Source of the DNA: an uncultured Pelagibacteraceae bacterium
GTDB taxonomy: Bacteria > Pseudomonadota > Alphaproteobacteria > Pelagibacterales > Pelagibacteraceae
Direction of reading: 5' to 3'
Assembly: GCA_902589345.1 (NCBI GenBank)
Contig: CACISU010000005.1
Coordinates: forward strand, 1 to 55,076
Length of the DNA: 55,076 nt
Numbering within the stretch: position 1 is the stretch's first letter; each line of letters opens with the position of its first letter. A program made the position numbers and the translations under genes. The notes below the pieces were generated by a model. The model was not told where the DNA came from. It worked only from the letters and a program-made list of their open reading frames with translations, and searched no databases. This document shows, piece after piece, positions 1 through 8,061 of the stretch.

Positions 1-2
1 GA

Positions 3-911
3 ATTACATCTGTCTTACATGAAAAAAAAGGTGGTTACGCATTTAATAAAGATTCGATAAAAGCTTTAGAAAGAAAAGCAAATTCAAATGGAGTAAATGT
101 TCATAAAGGAGTTAAGGTAACAGGATTTAAAAGAGGTAGTAACAGCAATGCAATTACAGGTGTAGTTACTGATCAAGGAACAATAGACTGCGATCAGGTT
201 GTTATAGGAGCAGGTCCTTGGGTCAGAGATTTTTGGAATATGCTGGAACTACCAAAAACAACAGAAGTCAAAGGTAAAGATGGAAAAAAACACGAAGTTG
301 AAATGTGGAAATATTGGTTTCTACAAGAAGGAGTTTTAGGAGTTGAGGCTGATTATTTAAGAACAAATGATGGAAAACAACCACCTGTAATGCATGTTGA
401 TACAGATGCTCCATTACATTCAGATATAGATGGAAAATTAATTACTGATAAACTTTGGGGAATTTATTATAAACCAGATATTGAAGGACTGGGTGTTCAA
501 GGTGGTACATCTCCTTATATAGTTCAAAAACATTTCGATCAGGTAAATGTTGATCCCTATGGATTGGATTCAAATGAATACCAGACTACAGATGCATTTT
601 CAGAGATGTGGTCATCAGCATTAGCTCATTGCCAAAAAAGATTTATGGGTAAATCTAATTTATATCGTAAAGGACCATCTGGTGGATTAGGATGTTTAAC
701 ACCTGACTCATTTCCAATCTTTGATAGATTTTTTGAAAATGTTTATATGATAGCTGATGCTAATCATGGTTATAAAATGATTGGTGTCGGACATTTGGTT
801 GCGCAAGAAATTTTAGGCACAGAAAGTGAATTGTTGAAACCTTTTAGATTCAACCGATACGCGAAGGGTGAACTTCACCCTACTTCGAACAGTCCTTTTC
901 CTTGGAGTTAG
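3..911 (+). CDS. FAD-dependent oxidoreductase, DAO/sarcosine-oxidase-like (5' end cut off)
   Basis: The reading frame is open from the left edge of the window, so this is the C-terminal part (about 302 residues) of a larger protein; the first in-frame ATG at 240 is internal. The visible part has the DAO-family layout: a V-V-I-G-A-G-P-W dinucleotide-binding return motif just before residue 80 of the fragment, and a C-terminal FAD-contacting segment ending in a glycine/histidine-rich stretch (ANHGYKMIGVGH). DAO enzymes oxidise secondary or tertiary N-methyl amines such as sarcosine, dimethylglycine or N-methylglutamate. It lies 71 bases before the glutamine-synthetase-like gene and the MgsABC-like genes, so an N-methylglutamate or related methylamine oxidoreductase role is plausible. 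The known N-methylglutamate dehydrogenase has four subunits, and I cannot see upstream to test that. The family is secure; the substrate is inferred. Confidence 0.75.
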   Translation: MTSVLHEKKGGYAFNKDSIKALERKANSNGVNVHKGVKVTGFKRGSNSNAITGVVTDQGTIDCDQVVIGAGPWVRDFWNMLELPKTTEVKGKDGKKHEVEMWKYWFLQEGVLGVEADYLRTNDGKQPPVMHVDTDAPLHSDIDGKLITDKLWGIYYKPDIEGLGVQGGTSPYIVQKHFDQVNVDPYGLDSNEYQTTDAFSEMWSSALAHCQKRFMGKSNLYRKGPSGGLGCLTPDSFPIFDRFFENVYMIADANHGYKMIGVGHLVAQEILGTESELLKPFRFNRYAKGELHPTSNSPFPWS

Positions 912-982
912 ACTTACGTTGTGGACACAAATTAAAATATCAGCTAACTTTTATATTATAAAAAATTCTGTGGAGGGAAAAA

Positions 983-2452
983 ATGACTGATCTAGAAAAA
1001 CACGTAAATCAACCCGGTAGAGCCAAACTTGTTAAAAGAGTTAGAGAAAAAATTAATGAGTTAGGAATAACTTATATTTATTATCAATTCATTTCTGTGA
1101 CAGGACGTGTAGTTGGTAAAGGAATTCCTGCAGATCATTGGGAGAGAACTGCAGAAAAAGGTTTTCAGTTGGTTTATGGATCCACAGCTAACTTATTTGT
1201 AGACAGACACAAAAATTATATTGGTTACGGCCCTGAAGCTATGGAGCTTGTTGGTATACCAGACCCTGAAACTTTTTGCCAATTACCTTGGGACAAAAGA
1301 ATTGGAAGAGTTTTTGTTACATGTTTTAGAAATAGAGAAGAAAGGCAGAATCCAGGTGGTCACTTGACTTCTGATTGCAGAGGTAATTTGAAAATTTTTA
1401 TGGATGAATTTCAAAAAAAACATGGGTTAGAGTTAAGAGTTGGAACAGAACCTGAAATGATGTGGTTGACAAAAAATCCTGATGGAACTCCTACTGGAGA
1501 AGGTTTTTCCAAGCCATACTGTTATCATATAGATCAATTTGAGTCATTAAGGCCTGTGTTTATGAAGGTAATTGAATACGCTTCAGCCATGGGTTTAGAT
1601 ATGATCCAAGGTGACCATGAAGATGCTCCTGGACAATTAGAATTAAACTGGACATACGATAATGTTTTAAGAAACGCTGATAGGCTTTCTACTTACAGAC
1701 AAATTTGTGCCCAAGTAGCAAGGGAACATAATTTAATTGCATGCTTTATGACCAAACCTTTTATGGGTGTATCTGCAAGTGGTTGCCATACGAACATGTC
1801 TTTATGGAAAGGTGGAAAAGTTGTAACAAACAAATTAGGTAATAAGAAATTACCTGGAGTAGAGGAAGTGTTTGGCTATGTACAGGGAGGTACAAATACT
1901 TTTATGCCTGATACTAAAGATATGCAAATGCCAGGTAAAATTGGTCTACAATCTATTGCTGGAATAATGGAACACTTGCCTGCTTTAACTGCTTTAGGAT
2001 CTTCAACAGTTAATTCTTACAGAAGACTTTGGGATCAAGGTTTCTGGGCTCCAGTTTATGCTGATTGGGGATATCAAAATAGGACTTGTGGCTTAAGAGT
2101 TTCTGCTCCCGGAAGATTTGAGTATAGATCTGTGGACTCTATGCACAATCCTTATTTATTGGGTGCAGCTTTATTAAAAGCCTGTGACCACGGTATTTCA
2201 AAAAATCTAAAACCATCTAAACCTGAATCTAGAAGTATGTATGAAGCTAAAAAAGCTGGTAAAGATGTTAAGAAACTTCCATTAAGTCTGGGTGAAGCTT
2301 TAGATAGATTAGCGGAAGATGAAATAATAAAATCTGCAATGCCAGATGAAATGTATAAAGTATTCCATTGGTATAAGAATGATGAGTGGGAAAAATTCTT
2401 AGGTGCTACAACACAATGGGATCTTGACACATATCTGGATTGCTTACCTTAA
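983..2452 (+). CDS. glnT: Type III glutamine-synthetase-like ligase (GlnT family)
   Basis: A 489-residue member of the glutamine synthetase superfamily. It shows the beta-grasp N-terminal domain followed by the catalytic domain, with a glutamate-rich metal site (GTEPEMMW), the GDHEDAPGQLELNW segment and the SGCHTNMSLW histidine motif. The start is supported by a strong GGAGGG ribosome binding site at 973-978. These enzymes use ATP to join an amine to the gamma-carboxyl of glutamate. It heads a tight run with three split glutamate-synthase subunits, an arrangement known from Rhizobium (glnT with glxBCD) and from N-methylglutamate pathway clusters. A second, shorter family member lies at 8062 and looks closer to gamma-glutamylmethylamide synthetase, so this one may use ammonia or another amine. 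It is about 50 residues longer than typical GMAS. The family is certain; the amine used is not. Confidence 0.8.
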   Translation: MTDLEKHVNQPGRAKLVKRVREKINELGITYIYYQFISVTGRVVGKGIPADHWERTAEKGFQLVYGSTANLFVDRHKNYIGYGPEAMELVGIPDPETFCQLPWDKRIGRVFVTCFRNREERQNPGGHLTSDCRGNLKIFMDEFQKKHGLELRVGTEPEMMWLTKNPDGTPTGEGFSKPYCYHIDQFESLRPVFMKVIEYASAMGLDMIQGDHEDAPGQLELNWTYDNVLRNADRLSTYRQICAQVAREHNLIACFMTKPFMGVSASGCHTNMSLWKGGKVVTNKLGNKKLPGVEEVFGYVQGGTNTFMPDTKDMQMPGKIGLQSIAGIMEHLPALTALGSSTVNSYRRLWDQGFWAPVYADWGYQNRTCGLRVSAPGRFEYRSVDSMHNPYLLGAALLKACDHGISKNLKPSKPESRSMYEAKKAGKDVKKLPLSLGEALDRLAEDEIIKSAMPDEMYKVFHWYKNDEWEKFLGATTQWDLDTYLDCLP

Positions 2453-2470
2453 TATAATAGGAAAAATATT

Positions 2471-3412
2471 ATGTGCGGAATAGCTGGACTTATTCATAGG
2501 GGAAAATCATCTAATGTAGGTAATGAGCTGCAGAATATGCTGCAAGCATTAAAACATAGAGGTCCAGACTCAACAGGATACGCTCTGTATGCTAATAATG
2601 ATGGCCAAAATTTCATATTAAGATTTAAGGTTGGAGAAAACGTAGGAGAAGGAAGTACCTCAGTTAATGAAGACGAGAGTGTTTATAATGAGAGAAAAAA
2701 ATCTGTAGATAAAAAACTTTCAGAACTAGGGGCCCCTATAGTTAAAGAAGAAAAGTTAACTCCATATTCATATAGATACGAAATTAAATATGACAAAGAT
2801 TTAATGGAATTTTCAAAAGCAATTGAGAGTATTGAAAGTGTTGAAATTCTTTCTATAGGAAAATCTTTAGAATTAATAAAAGATCTAGGAGATGCTACTA
2901 CTGTATCTGAGAGATATGGATTAAATAAAGTACAAGGTACTCATGGAATAGGTCATGCAAGAATGGCTACAGAGTCAGGTGTTGACATTAAATCAGCTCA
3001 TCCATTCTGGGGTTATCCTTTTGCAGATGTTTCTGTTGTTCATAACGGACAACTAACTAATTACTGGAATAATAGAAGAGTTCTTGAAAACAAAGGTATG
3101 AGATTTATGTCAGAGTGCGATTCTGAATTAATTGCAGTTTTCCTTGCTGAAAGAATGAGAAATGGAGCTTCATTAGAAGAGGGAATGAAAGAAAGTCTTA
3201 CAGGACTAGATGGGGTTTTTACATATTTTGTTGCAACTAAAGACTCTTTAGGTATGGCAAAAGATACTATGGCTGCAAAACCTTTGGTGCTTTATGAGTC
3301 AGATGATTTAGTTGCTATGGGATCAGAAGAAATAGCAATAAGATCAATTCTTCCACAAGAAATAGACACTTATGATCCCTTTGATGGAGAGGTAAAGGTA
3401 TGGCAAACTTAA
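2471..3412 (+). CDS. mgsA: N-methylglutamate synthase subunit A-like (class II glutamine amidotransferase)
   Basis: 313 residues starting MCGIAGL, so Cys2 becomes the N-terminal nucleophile of a class II (Ntn) glutaminase domain. It matches the amidotransferase portion of glutamate synthase, made as a separate protein. Conserved features include HRGPDSTG near residue 31, GIGHARMATES, the HNGQLTN segment and the ECDSELIAVF segment. In N-methylglutamate synthase (MgsABC) this subunit would handle the glutamine-side chemistry; the same split subunits are called GlxB in rhizobia. It starts 18 bases after the ligase gene and overlaps the next gene by 13 bases, indicating one translation-coupled operon. 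A poorly conserved insertion of about 100 residues separates the N-terminal motif from the GIGHARMA segment. Confidence 0.8.
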   Translation: MCGIAGLIHRGKSSNVGNELQNMLQALKHRGPDSTGYALYANNDGQNFILRFKVGENVGEGSTSVNEDESVYNERKKSVDKKLSELGAPIVKEEKLTPYSYRYEIKYDKDLMEFSKAIESIESVEILSIGKSLELIKDLGDATTVSERYGLNKVQGTHGIGHARMATESGVDIKSAHPFWGYPFADVSVVHNGQLTNYWNNRRVLENKGMRFMSECDSELIAVFLAERMRNGASLEEGMKESLTGLDGVFTYFVATKDSLGMAKDTMAAKPLVLYESDDLVAMGSEEIAIRSILPQEIDTYDPFDGEVKVWQT

Positions 3413-4254
3413 AATCAGCAGAAAAAAAAACAAAAGCCCAGTCAATGGGTATGCACACCGAGACTTTAACTGGTAAAACCCAGCAAAAATTTTTTAATCC
3501 AGATGAAGCAGAAAATTTTTTTTACTGGGGAAATTATGATGTGGATTTTAATAAAAGAACTGAGCTTGATGTTAAAGATATGGATTGTGTAAATGCTAAT
3601 AAGAAAATTGATGAATTAATGAGTGAAGGATTTGGAACAATTGTAATAAAGAATCCTCAAGGTAAACATAGTTTAGGAGTAGGAATTTTAAACAAGCTTA
3701 ACTTAATTTTTGAAGGAAGTTTAGGATATTTTGGAGTTGGATCAATAGATGGTCCAATGGTGAGAGTAAATGGTAGAGTTGGATGGTCTTGTGCAGAAAA
3801 TATGATGGCTGGAAAAGTTGTGATAGAAAAAAATGCAGGATCTTGTTTTGGTGCAGCTATAAGAGGTGGAGACTTAATTTGTAAAGGAAGTGTTGGAGCA
3901 AGAACAGGAATAGATCAAAAAGGTGGTACAATTATTGTAGGTGGAGATGCAGGTGCATTTACTGGATTTATGATGCAAAGAGGAAGAATTGTTATATTGG
4001 GAGATGTTGGAATAAATCTAGGGGACTCTATGTATGATGGTACAATTTATGTAGGTGGAAAAATAGGCTCATTCGGTAGTGATGCGATAGAAGCTCCCAT
4101 GACAAATAATGACATAGAATGGCTAAAAAGAAAACTTAAAGTAGCTGAGATCAGTGAAAATTTTGATGTTTCTAAAATGACTAAAGTAGTAGCTGGTAAA
4201 AAACTTTGGAACTATGATGCATTAGAACCAACTGAGAAAAAAGGAGCTATATAA
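3400..4254 (+). CDS. mgsB: N-methylglutamate synthase subunit B-like (GXGXG domain)
   Basis: 284 residues. The C-terminal two thirds is the right-handed beta-helix GXGXG domain that forms the C-terminal domain of glutamate synthase, with repeated glycine-rich turns (GSVGART, GGDAGAF, GDVGINLGDSMYDG). The first roughly 60 residues are a lysine-rich and acidic extension not typical of the core domain. It overlaps mgsA by 13 bases and shares one base with the next gene (TAATGA), so the three subunits are almost certainly made together. As a separate polypeptide it fits the MgsB/GlxC subunit type; the domain is structural and helps place the FMN-containing subunit. Confidence 0.8.
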   Translation: MANLKSAEKKTKAQSMGMHTETLTGKTQQKFFNPDEAENFFYWGNYDVDFNKRTELDVKDMDCVNANKKIDELMSEGFGTIVIKNPQGKHSLGVGILNKLNLIFEGSLGYFGVGSIDGPMVRVNGRVGWSCAENMMAGKVVIEKNAGSCFGAAIRGGDLICKGSVGARTGIDQKGGTIIVGGDAGAFTGFMMQRGRIVILGDVGINLGDSMYDGTIYVGGKIGSFGSDAIEAPMTNNDIEWLKRKLKVAEISENFDVSKMTKVVAGKKLWNYDALEPTEKKGAI

Positions 4255-5642
4255 TGACAAAAAAGAAAAATGGAAAAAATAACGGTCACACAAACGAAAA
4301 AAGTGAGTTTGCAAAAAGAAATAAAAGTTTACTAGGTTATAATTCAATTTTTACTCCAGAAGTAATTGACGATATTCATATTAAAGCTCAATTAGGAAGA
4401 TATAGAATGCGTGGAATGGCATTAATGAAAAAAATTCCAACATTCGACGATTTAGTCTTTTTACCAGGAACATTAACAAGATTTGTGATTGAAGGTTATA
4501 GAGAAAAATGTGAAACAAAAACTGTAATAGGTCCAAGGTGTGAAAATCCAATCGAATTAGATATTCCAGTTTATATTACAGGTATGAGTTTTGGTGCACT
4601 CTCTTATGAAGCAAAAACTGCTTTAGCAAGAGGAGCAACAATGGCTGGAAGCGCTACGTGTTCTGGTGAAGGTGGAATGATACCAGATGAAAGAAGATAT
4701 TCTGAAAAATGGTATTATCAATGTATTCAATCTAGATATGGATTTAATCCTCATCATGCTCAACTTGCTGATGGTATAGAGGTATTTATTGGTCAAGGAC
4801 AAAAAGTTGGAATGGGTGGTCACCTAATGGGACAAAAAGTTACTGACCAAGTTGCAGAGATGAGATCATTGCCCGCAGGAATTGATCAAAGGTCTCCTGC
4901 AAGACATCCTGACTGGTTAGGTCCAGATGATTTAGCATTAAAGGTACAAGAACTTAGAGAATTAACTAAAAATAAAGTACCAATTCAATTAAAACTGGGA
5001 GCGGCTAAAGTATATGATGATGTTCGTATGGCTGCAAAATGTGATCCAGATTCAATTTATTTAGATGGTATGGAAGGATCAACAGGAGCAGGTCCTCATA
5101 TAGCTGCAGCTAATACTGGTATTCCTGGAATAGCAGCAATAAGAGAAGCAAGAAGAGCAATTGATGATGTAGGTAAAACAGGCAAAGTAACATTAATTTA
5201 CGCAGGTGGAGTCAGAGATGGTGCTGATATGGCTAAAGCTTTGGCTCTAGGAGCAGATGCTATTGCAATAGGTACTGGCGCAATGATTGCACTTAATTGC
5301 AATAAAGAAATACCAGAGTCTAACTTTGAAAAAGAAATGGGTGTACCAGCAGGTCATTGCTACCATTGTCATACAGGTCGTTGTCCAGTTGGTGTTGCTA
5401 CTCAAGATCCAAAATTAAGAAAAAGATTAAATCCTGACGATGCTGCATTAAGAGTTTACAATTATTTACATACAATGACATTAGAAGCCCAATTGCTTGC
5501 TAGAGCGTGTGGAAAAACAAATATTCATTCATTAGAACCTGAAGATCTAGCTGCATTAACAATGGAAGCGTCAGCTTTAGCAAAAGTTCCATTGTCTGGA
5601 ACAAATCATACTGTAGGTGTTGATGATTTTCATAAAATTTAA
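4254..5642 (+). CDS. mgsC: N-methylglutamate synthase subunit C-like (FMN/Fe-S glutamate synthase domain)
   Basis: 462 residues matching the FMN-binding synthase domain of glutamate synthase. There is a TIM-barrel segment with QLKLGAAKVYDD, DGMEGSTGAGP and YAGGVRDGADMAKALALGADA phosphate-binding glycines. A cysteine cluster C369-x2-C-x4-C is suitable for a 3Fe-4S centre and is followed by PVGVATQDP. In the N-methylglutamate pathway this subunit carries out transfer between the gamma-glutamyl donor and the amine acceptor. The ATG overlaps the stop codon of mgsB. The first 25 residues are a lysine/asparagine-rich tail. Family assignment is firm; N-methylglutamate rather than glutamate synthesis is inferred from the split subunits and the neighbouring ligases and Amt. 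Confidence 0.82.
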   Translation: MTKKKNGKNNGHTNEKSEFAKRNKSLLGYNSIFTPEVIDDIHIKAQLGRYRMRGMALMKKIPTFDDLVFLPGTLTRFVIEGYREKCETKTVIGPRCENPIELDIPVYITGMSFGALSYEAKTALARGATMAGSATCSGEGGMIPDERRYSEKWYYQCIQSRYGFNPHHAQLADGIEVFIGQGQKVGMGGHLMGQKVTDQVAEMRSLPAGIDQRSPARHPDWLGPDDLALKVQELRELTKNKVPIQLKLGAAKVYDDVRMAAKCDPDSIYLDGMEGSTGAGPHIAAANTGIPGIAAIREARRAIDDVGKTGKVTLIYAGGVRDGADMAKALALGADAIAIGTGAMIALNCNKEIPESNFEKEMGVPAGHCYHCHTGRCPVGVATQDPKLRKRLNPDDAALRVYNYLHTMTLEAQLLARACGKTNIHSLEPEDLAALTMEASALAKVPLSGTNHTVGVDDFHKI

Positions 5643-5652
5643 ATAAAAAAAT

Positions 5653-6060
5653 ATGCCAAAGAAAAAAAATAAAAAAAAAAATAAAAAAGAAACAAAAGGT
5701 CAATTAGGTAAAAAAAAAGAAACTGCTAGAGAAAAAATGATTGGTCAAACAATCGGTTATAGATATGACGTAAATCTTTTACCTGATTACAGTAGAATAA
5801 CTCCATTTTTAAAGAAATATGTAGAAGCAATGGGGTGGGACGACCTAAATTGGTTAGAAGATGTTCATATGGGTTATGAAGAAGATAGACCGGCTGTATT
5901 TGACAGAAATGCTAATGGTTGGGTTACAATTCCAAAAAAAATAAAACTTCCTAACAACCAGCAAGATAGAGATATGATAGCAAGAGAGCTGTTAGTTAAA
6001 TTCCAAATGTCTCCAAATCATCCTTTGGTTGATCTTAAAAAGGCTTACAGAAAATTTTAA
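5653..6060 (+). CDS. Lysine-rich conserved-looking protein of unknown function in the mgs operon
   Basis: 135 residues, starting 10 bases after mgsC and so probably co-transcribed with it. The first 30 residues are a lysine/asparagine tail. The rest is a small mixed domain with aromatic residues (GYRYDVNLLPDYSRI, EAMGWDDLNWLED) and a C-terminal helix ending in AYRKF. There is no signal peptide, membrane segment or known cofactor motif. I do not recognise the family. Its place at the end of the ligase-mgsABC run suggests an accessory or structural role for that enzyme complex. The basic N-terminus resembles the basic/acidic tails on the MgsB-like and MgsC-like subunits and could be an interaction tail. 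Confidence 0.6.
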   Translation: MPKKKNKKKNKKETKGQLGKKKETAREKMIGQTIGYRYDVNLLPDYSRITPFLKKYVEAMGWDDLNWLEDVHMGYEEDRPAVFDRNANGWVTIPKKIKLPNNQQDRDMIARELLVKFQMSPNHPLVDLKKAYRKF

Positions 6061-6171
6061 GAATCAATAGTAAAACTAACTACCTGAGGTTGTTAAACTA
6101 GCTGTTCTATCTAGGTTTTTCTATAATTTTTATCATTGTGCAAATAACTCCATTTTATAGAGTCATATAAG

Positions 6172-6187
6172 ATTTGTTATAACAAAT
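6172..6187. repeat. 16-base perfect palindrome overlapping the amt ribosome binding region
   Basis: ATTTGTTA followed directly by TAACAAAT, ending one base before the GGAGG ribosome binding site (6188-6192) of the amt gene. It could be an operator for a dimeric regulator, or a short hairpin that affects access to the ribosome binding site. With no loop bases it would make a poor RNA hairpin, which favours a DNA operator. No promoter could be assigned with confidence in the 138-base gap before amt. Confidence 0.4.
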
Positions 6188-6198
6188 GGAGGTTTGAA

Positions 6199-7599
6199 AT
6201 GACTGACGAACTAGGTGCATTGACGACCATATTTACAGAATTTTACTACTGGGTCACAGTAGTACTCATGTTTTTAATTCACGTGGGTTTCTGTATGTAT
6301 GAAGTTGGAGCTTCCCGATACAAACATCATCAACACACATTAATGAAAAATACGATGCTAATACCTTTGGTTACAGTAACGTGGTTTTTATTTGGTTGGT
6401 GGATATATTGGGCTTTTCCAACAGGACCGGGTCTAGCACCATCAATAATGAACGAAAGCGCAGCTTTAATAACTGATGAGTCAGCTTTTAGTGCTAAGTG
6501 GTATGTACCAAATAGTGAACTAATGGCAGTAAACTTAGGGGACCATATCAGTGGAGTATTTTGGGCAGCGTTTTTATTATTCTCATGGACAGCTGCTTCA
6601 ATTGTTTCAGGTGCGGTAATCGAAAGAATTACAACTTTTGCATTTGGAATCCTGGCAATTGCAATTGGTTCAGTTTTCTGGACTATAGATGCTGCGTGGG
6701 GATGGCACTTTGACGGTTGGATGCTTAAATTACTTGGCTATCATGATGCTTACGCTTCTGGTGTAATTCATGCTGTAGCTGGAGGATTTGCTTTAGGTGT
6801 CTTAGCTGTTTTAGGACCAAGAATTGGTAAATTTTCATCTAGCGGTGAACCAAGAAATATAGGACCGAGAAATCCTTGGTTAGTTACAATTGGACTGTTT
6901 CTAATTTATACAGGTTTCTGGGGATTTTATGCTGCTTGTAATATACCAATATTTAATCTTGGACCTGAATACGGTATGGAAGGTGTAACTTACTTTACTG
7001 CAACTAATATTTATGTAACCCCTACTACATTAAGTGGAATTACTATGAACTTCTTAATGTCATTATCTGGCGGATTATTAGCTGGATATGTAGTCTCTAG
7101 AGGAGATCCTTTTTGGACATATTCTTCAGGACTAGCGGGTATCATATGTGCTTCTGCAGGAAATGATTTATATCATCCAATTCAATCAATGATCATTGGT
7201 ATGATCGGTGTTGTTATTGCATACAAATTGCATTACTGGGTTGAGCGTAAGTTCAAAATCGATGATGCAGTTGGTGCTGTAGCAGTGCATGGTTATGCTG
7301 GATTCGCAGGTTTAGTAATTTGTGGATTTGTTCTTAATGGATATCCATCATCTGGTTATAGTGTTGGATCAATGTGGGTAGGTACAGATTACGCTCCTAT
7401 CAATCCTTTGGGAATGTTCATTGGTGCATTAATAATGTTTGTAGTCCTTGGTTTTTTACCAGGGTGGATTTTAGCTAAAGTACTTCATGGAATGGGTAAA
7501 CTTAGAATTCCTAGAGAAGTTGAATTGGCGGGTCTAGACTACGATATAATGGAGGCTGCTAAAGAAGATGAAAAATCAGTTGCCTCGGCCAGTAGATAA
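6199..7599 (+). CDS. amt: Ammonium/methylammonium channel, Amt family
   Basis: 466 residues, almost entirely hydrophobic, with about 11 membrane segments. The twin pore histidines of Amt proteins are seen as H191 (GVIHAVAGGFALG) and H364 (AVHGYAGFAGL). The usual GFWGFYAACNI and SAGNDLYHP segments are also present. Amt proteins conduct ammonium and methylammonium across the inner membrane. It is longer than the usual 400 or so residues because of an extra polar loop near residues 70-115 (PTGPGLAPSIMNES onward). The start follows a good GGAGG site. Its position after methylamine-type ligase and synthase genes fits capture of methylammonium or ammonium. No GlnK/PII gene follows it here; a small membrane protein does. 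Confidence 0.88.
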   Translation: MTDELGALTTIFTEFYYWVTVVLMFLIHVGFCMYEVGASRYKHHQHTLMKNTMLIPLVTVTWFLFGWWIYWAFPTGPGLAPSIMNESAALITDESAFSAKWYVPNSELMAVNLGDHISGVFWAAFLLFSWTAASIVSGAVIERITTFAFGILAIAIGSVFWTIDAAWGWHFDGWMLKLLGYHDAYASGVIHAVAGGFALGVLAVLGPRIGKFSSSGEPRNIGPRNPWLVTIGLFLIYTGFWGFYAACNIPIFNLGPEYGMEGVTYFTATNIYVTPTTLSGITMNFLMSLSGGLLAGYVVSRGDPFWTYSSGLAGIICASAGNDLYHPIQSMIIGMIGVVIAYKLHYWVERKFKIDDAVGAVAVHGYAGFAGLVICGFVLNGYPSSGYSVGSMWVGTDYAPINPLGMFIGALIMFVVLGFLPGWILAKVLHGMGKLRIPREVELAGLDYDIMEAAKEDEKSVASASR

Positions 7600-7610
7600 A
7601 GGAGGACAAT

Positions 7611-7832
7611 ATGGCGACAGTATCAAATTGGATTGATCACCTAAGCGCTAAAGAAGTTGCAGGTGCTGTATATCCAGGTGTTGGATCTGAGGGAATCTTA
7701 GTTCTAATAGCATTTGTTCTTTGGATTGGTTGGCATGTAATTTCTGCAAAACAAGAGAATGATAAACTTGAAAAACTTGCAAGAAAAAGACATGGTGCTA
7801 ATGACTGGAAAAGCAATGTAACAGATGGTTAA
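7611..7832 (+). CDS. Small single-pass membrane protein downstream of amt
   Basis: 73 residues with one clear membrane helix (about residues 26-44, GILVLIAFVLWIGWHVI) followed by a charged cytoplasmic tail (KQENDKLEKLARKRHG). Translation is well supported by AGGAGG at 7600-7605, directly after the amt stop codon, and the gene ends 15 bases before a strong terminator. I do not recognise the family. Co-expression with amt, in the position usually held by glnK, suggests a partner or regulator of the channel; that is inference. Confidence 0.7.
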   Translation: MATVSNWIDHLSAKEVAGAVYPGVGSEGILVLIAFVLWIGWHVISAKQENDKLEKLARKRHGANDWKSNVTDG

Positions 7833-7847
7833 TTAAATAAAAATTGA

Positions 7848-7877
7848 GGGCGCATAGAAATATGCGCCCTTTTTTTT
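7848..7877 (+). terminator. Rho-independent terminator of the amt transcript
   Basis: A perfect 9-bp GC-rich stem (GGGCGCATA with TATGCGCCC), a GAAA tetraloop and then eight T residues. It closes the transcription unit of the upstream amt and small membrane protein genes. Confidence 0.95.
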
Positions 7878-8039
7878 ATGAAAGAAAATAAATCAGAAAA
7901 TAATTTAAACAAAACCCCACATAAAATGGCAAGACTTGCATGGCCAAAAGCAAAATATGGGGTAATAATAGCAATAATTATAATTATTATTGTTAATTTA
8001 ATTTATTACAAAGATCACTTTTTATCTTTTTTTAAATAA
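7878..8039 (+). CDS. Possible 53-residue single-pass membrane peptide
   Basis: A short frame whose ATG directly follows the T-tract of the terminator. The product is polar and lysine/asparagine-rich for about 26 residues, then has one very hydrophobic helix (about residues 28-44, isoleucine-rich), and ends in a short aromatic/basic tail. An alternative start is Met17 at 7926. No ribosome binding site is visible, since the preceding bases are the terminator. It fills most of the gap to the next gene. It could be a real small membrane protein, or chance in AT-rich DNA. Confidence 0.35.
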   Translation: MKENKSENNLNKTPHKMARLAWPKAKYGVIIAIIIIIIVNLIYYKDHFLSFFK

Positions 8040-8061
8040 AAAAAATGTGCTAGAATATTTT

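Noticed and set aside
6096..6120. Possible terminator hairpin after the mgs operon (AACTAG paired with CTAGGTT, then T residues).
   Set aside because: The stem has only six pairs with a bulge, and the T run is broken; too weak to call in such AT-rich DNA.
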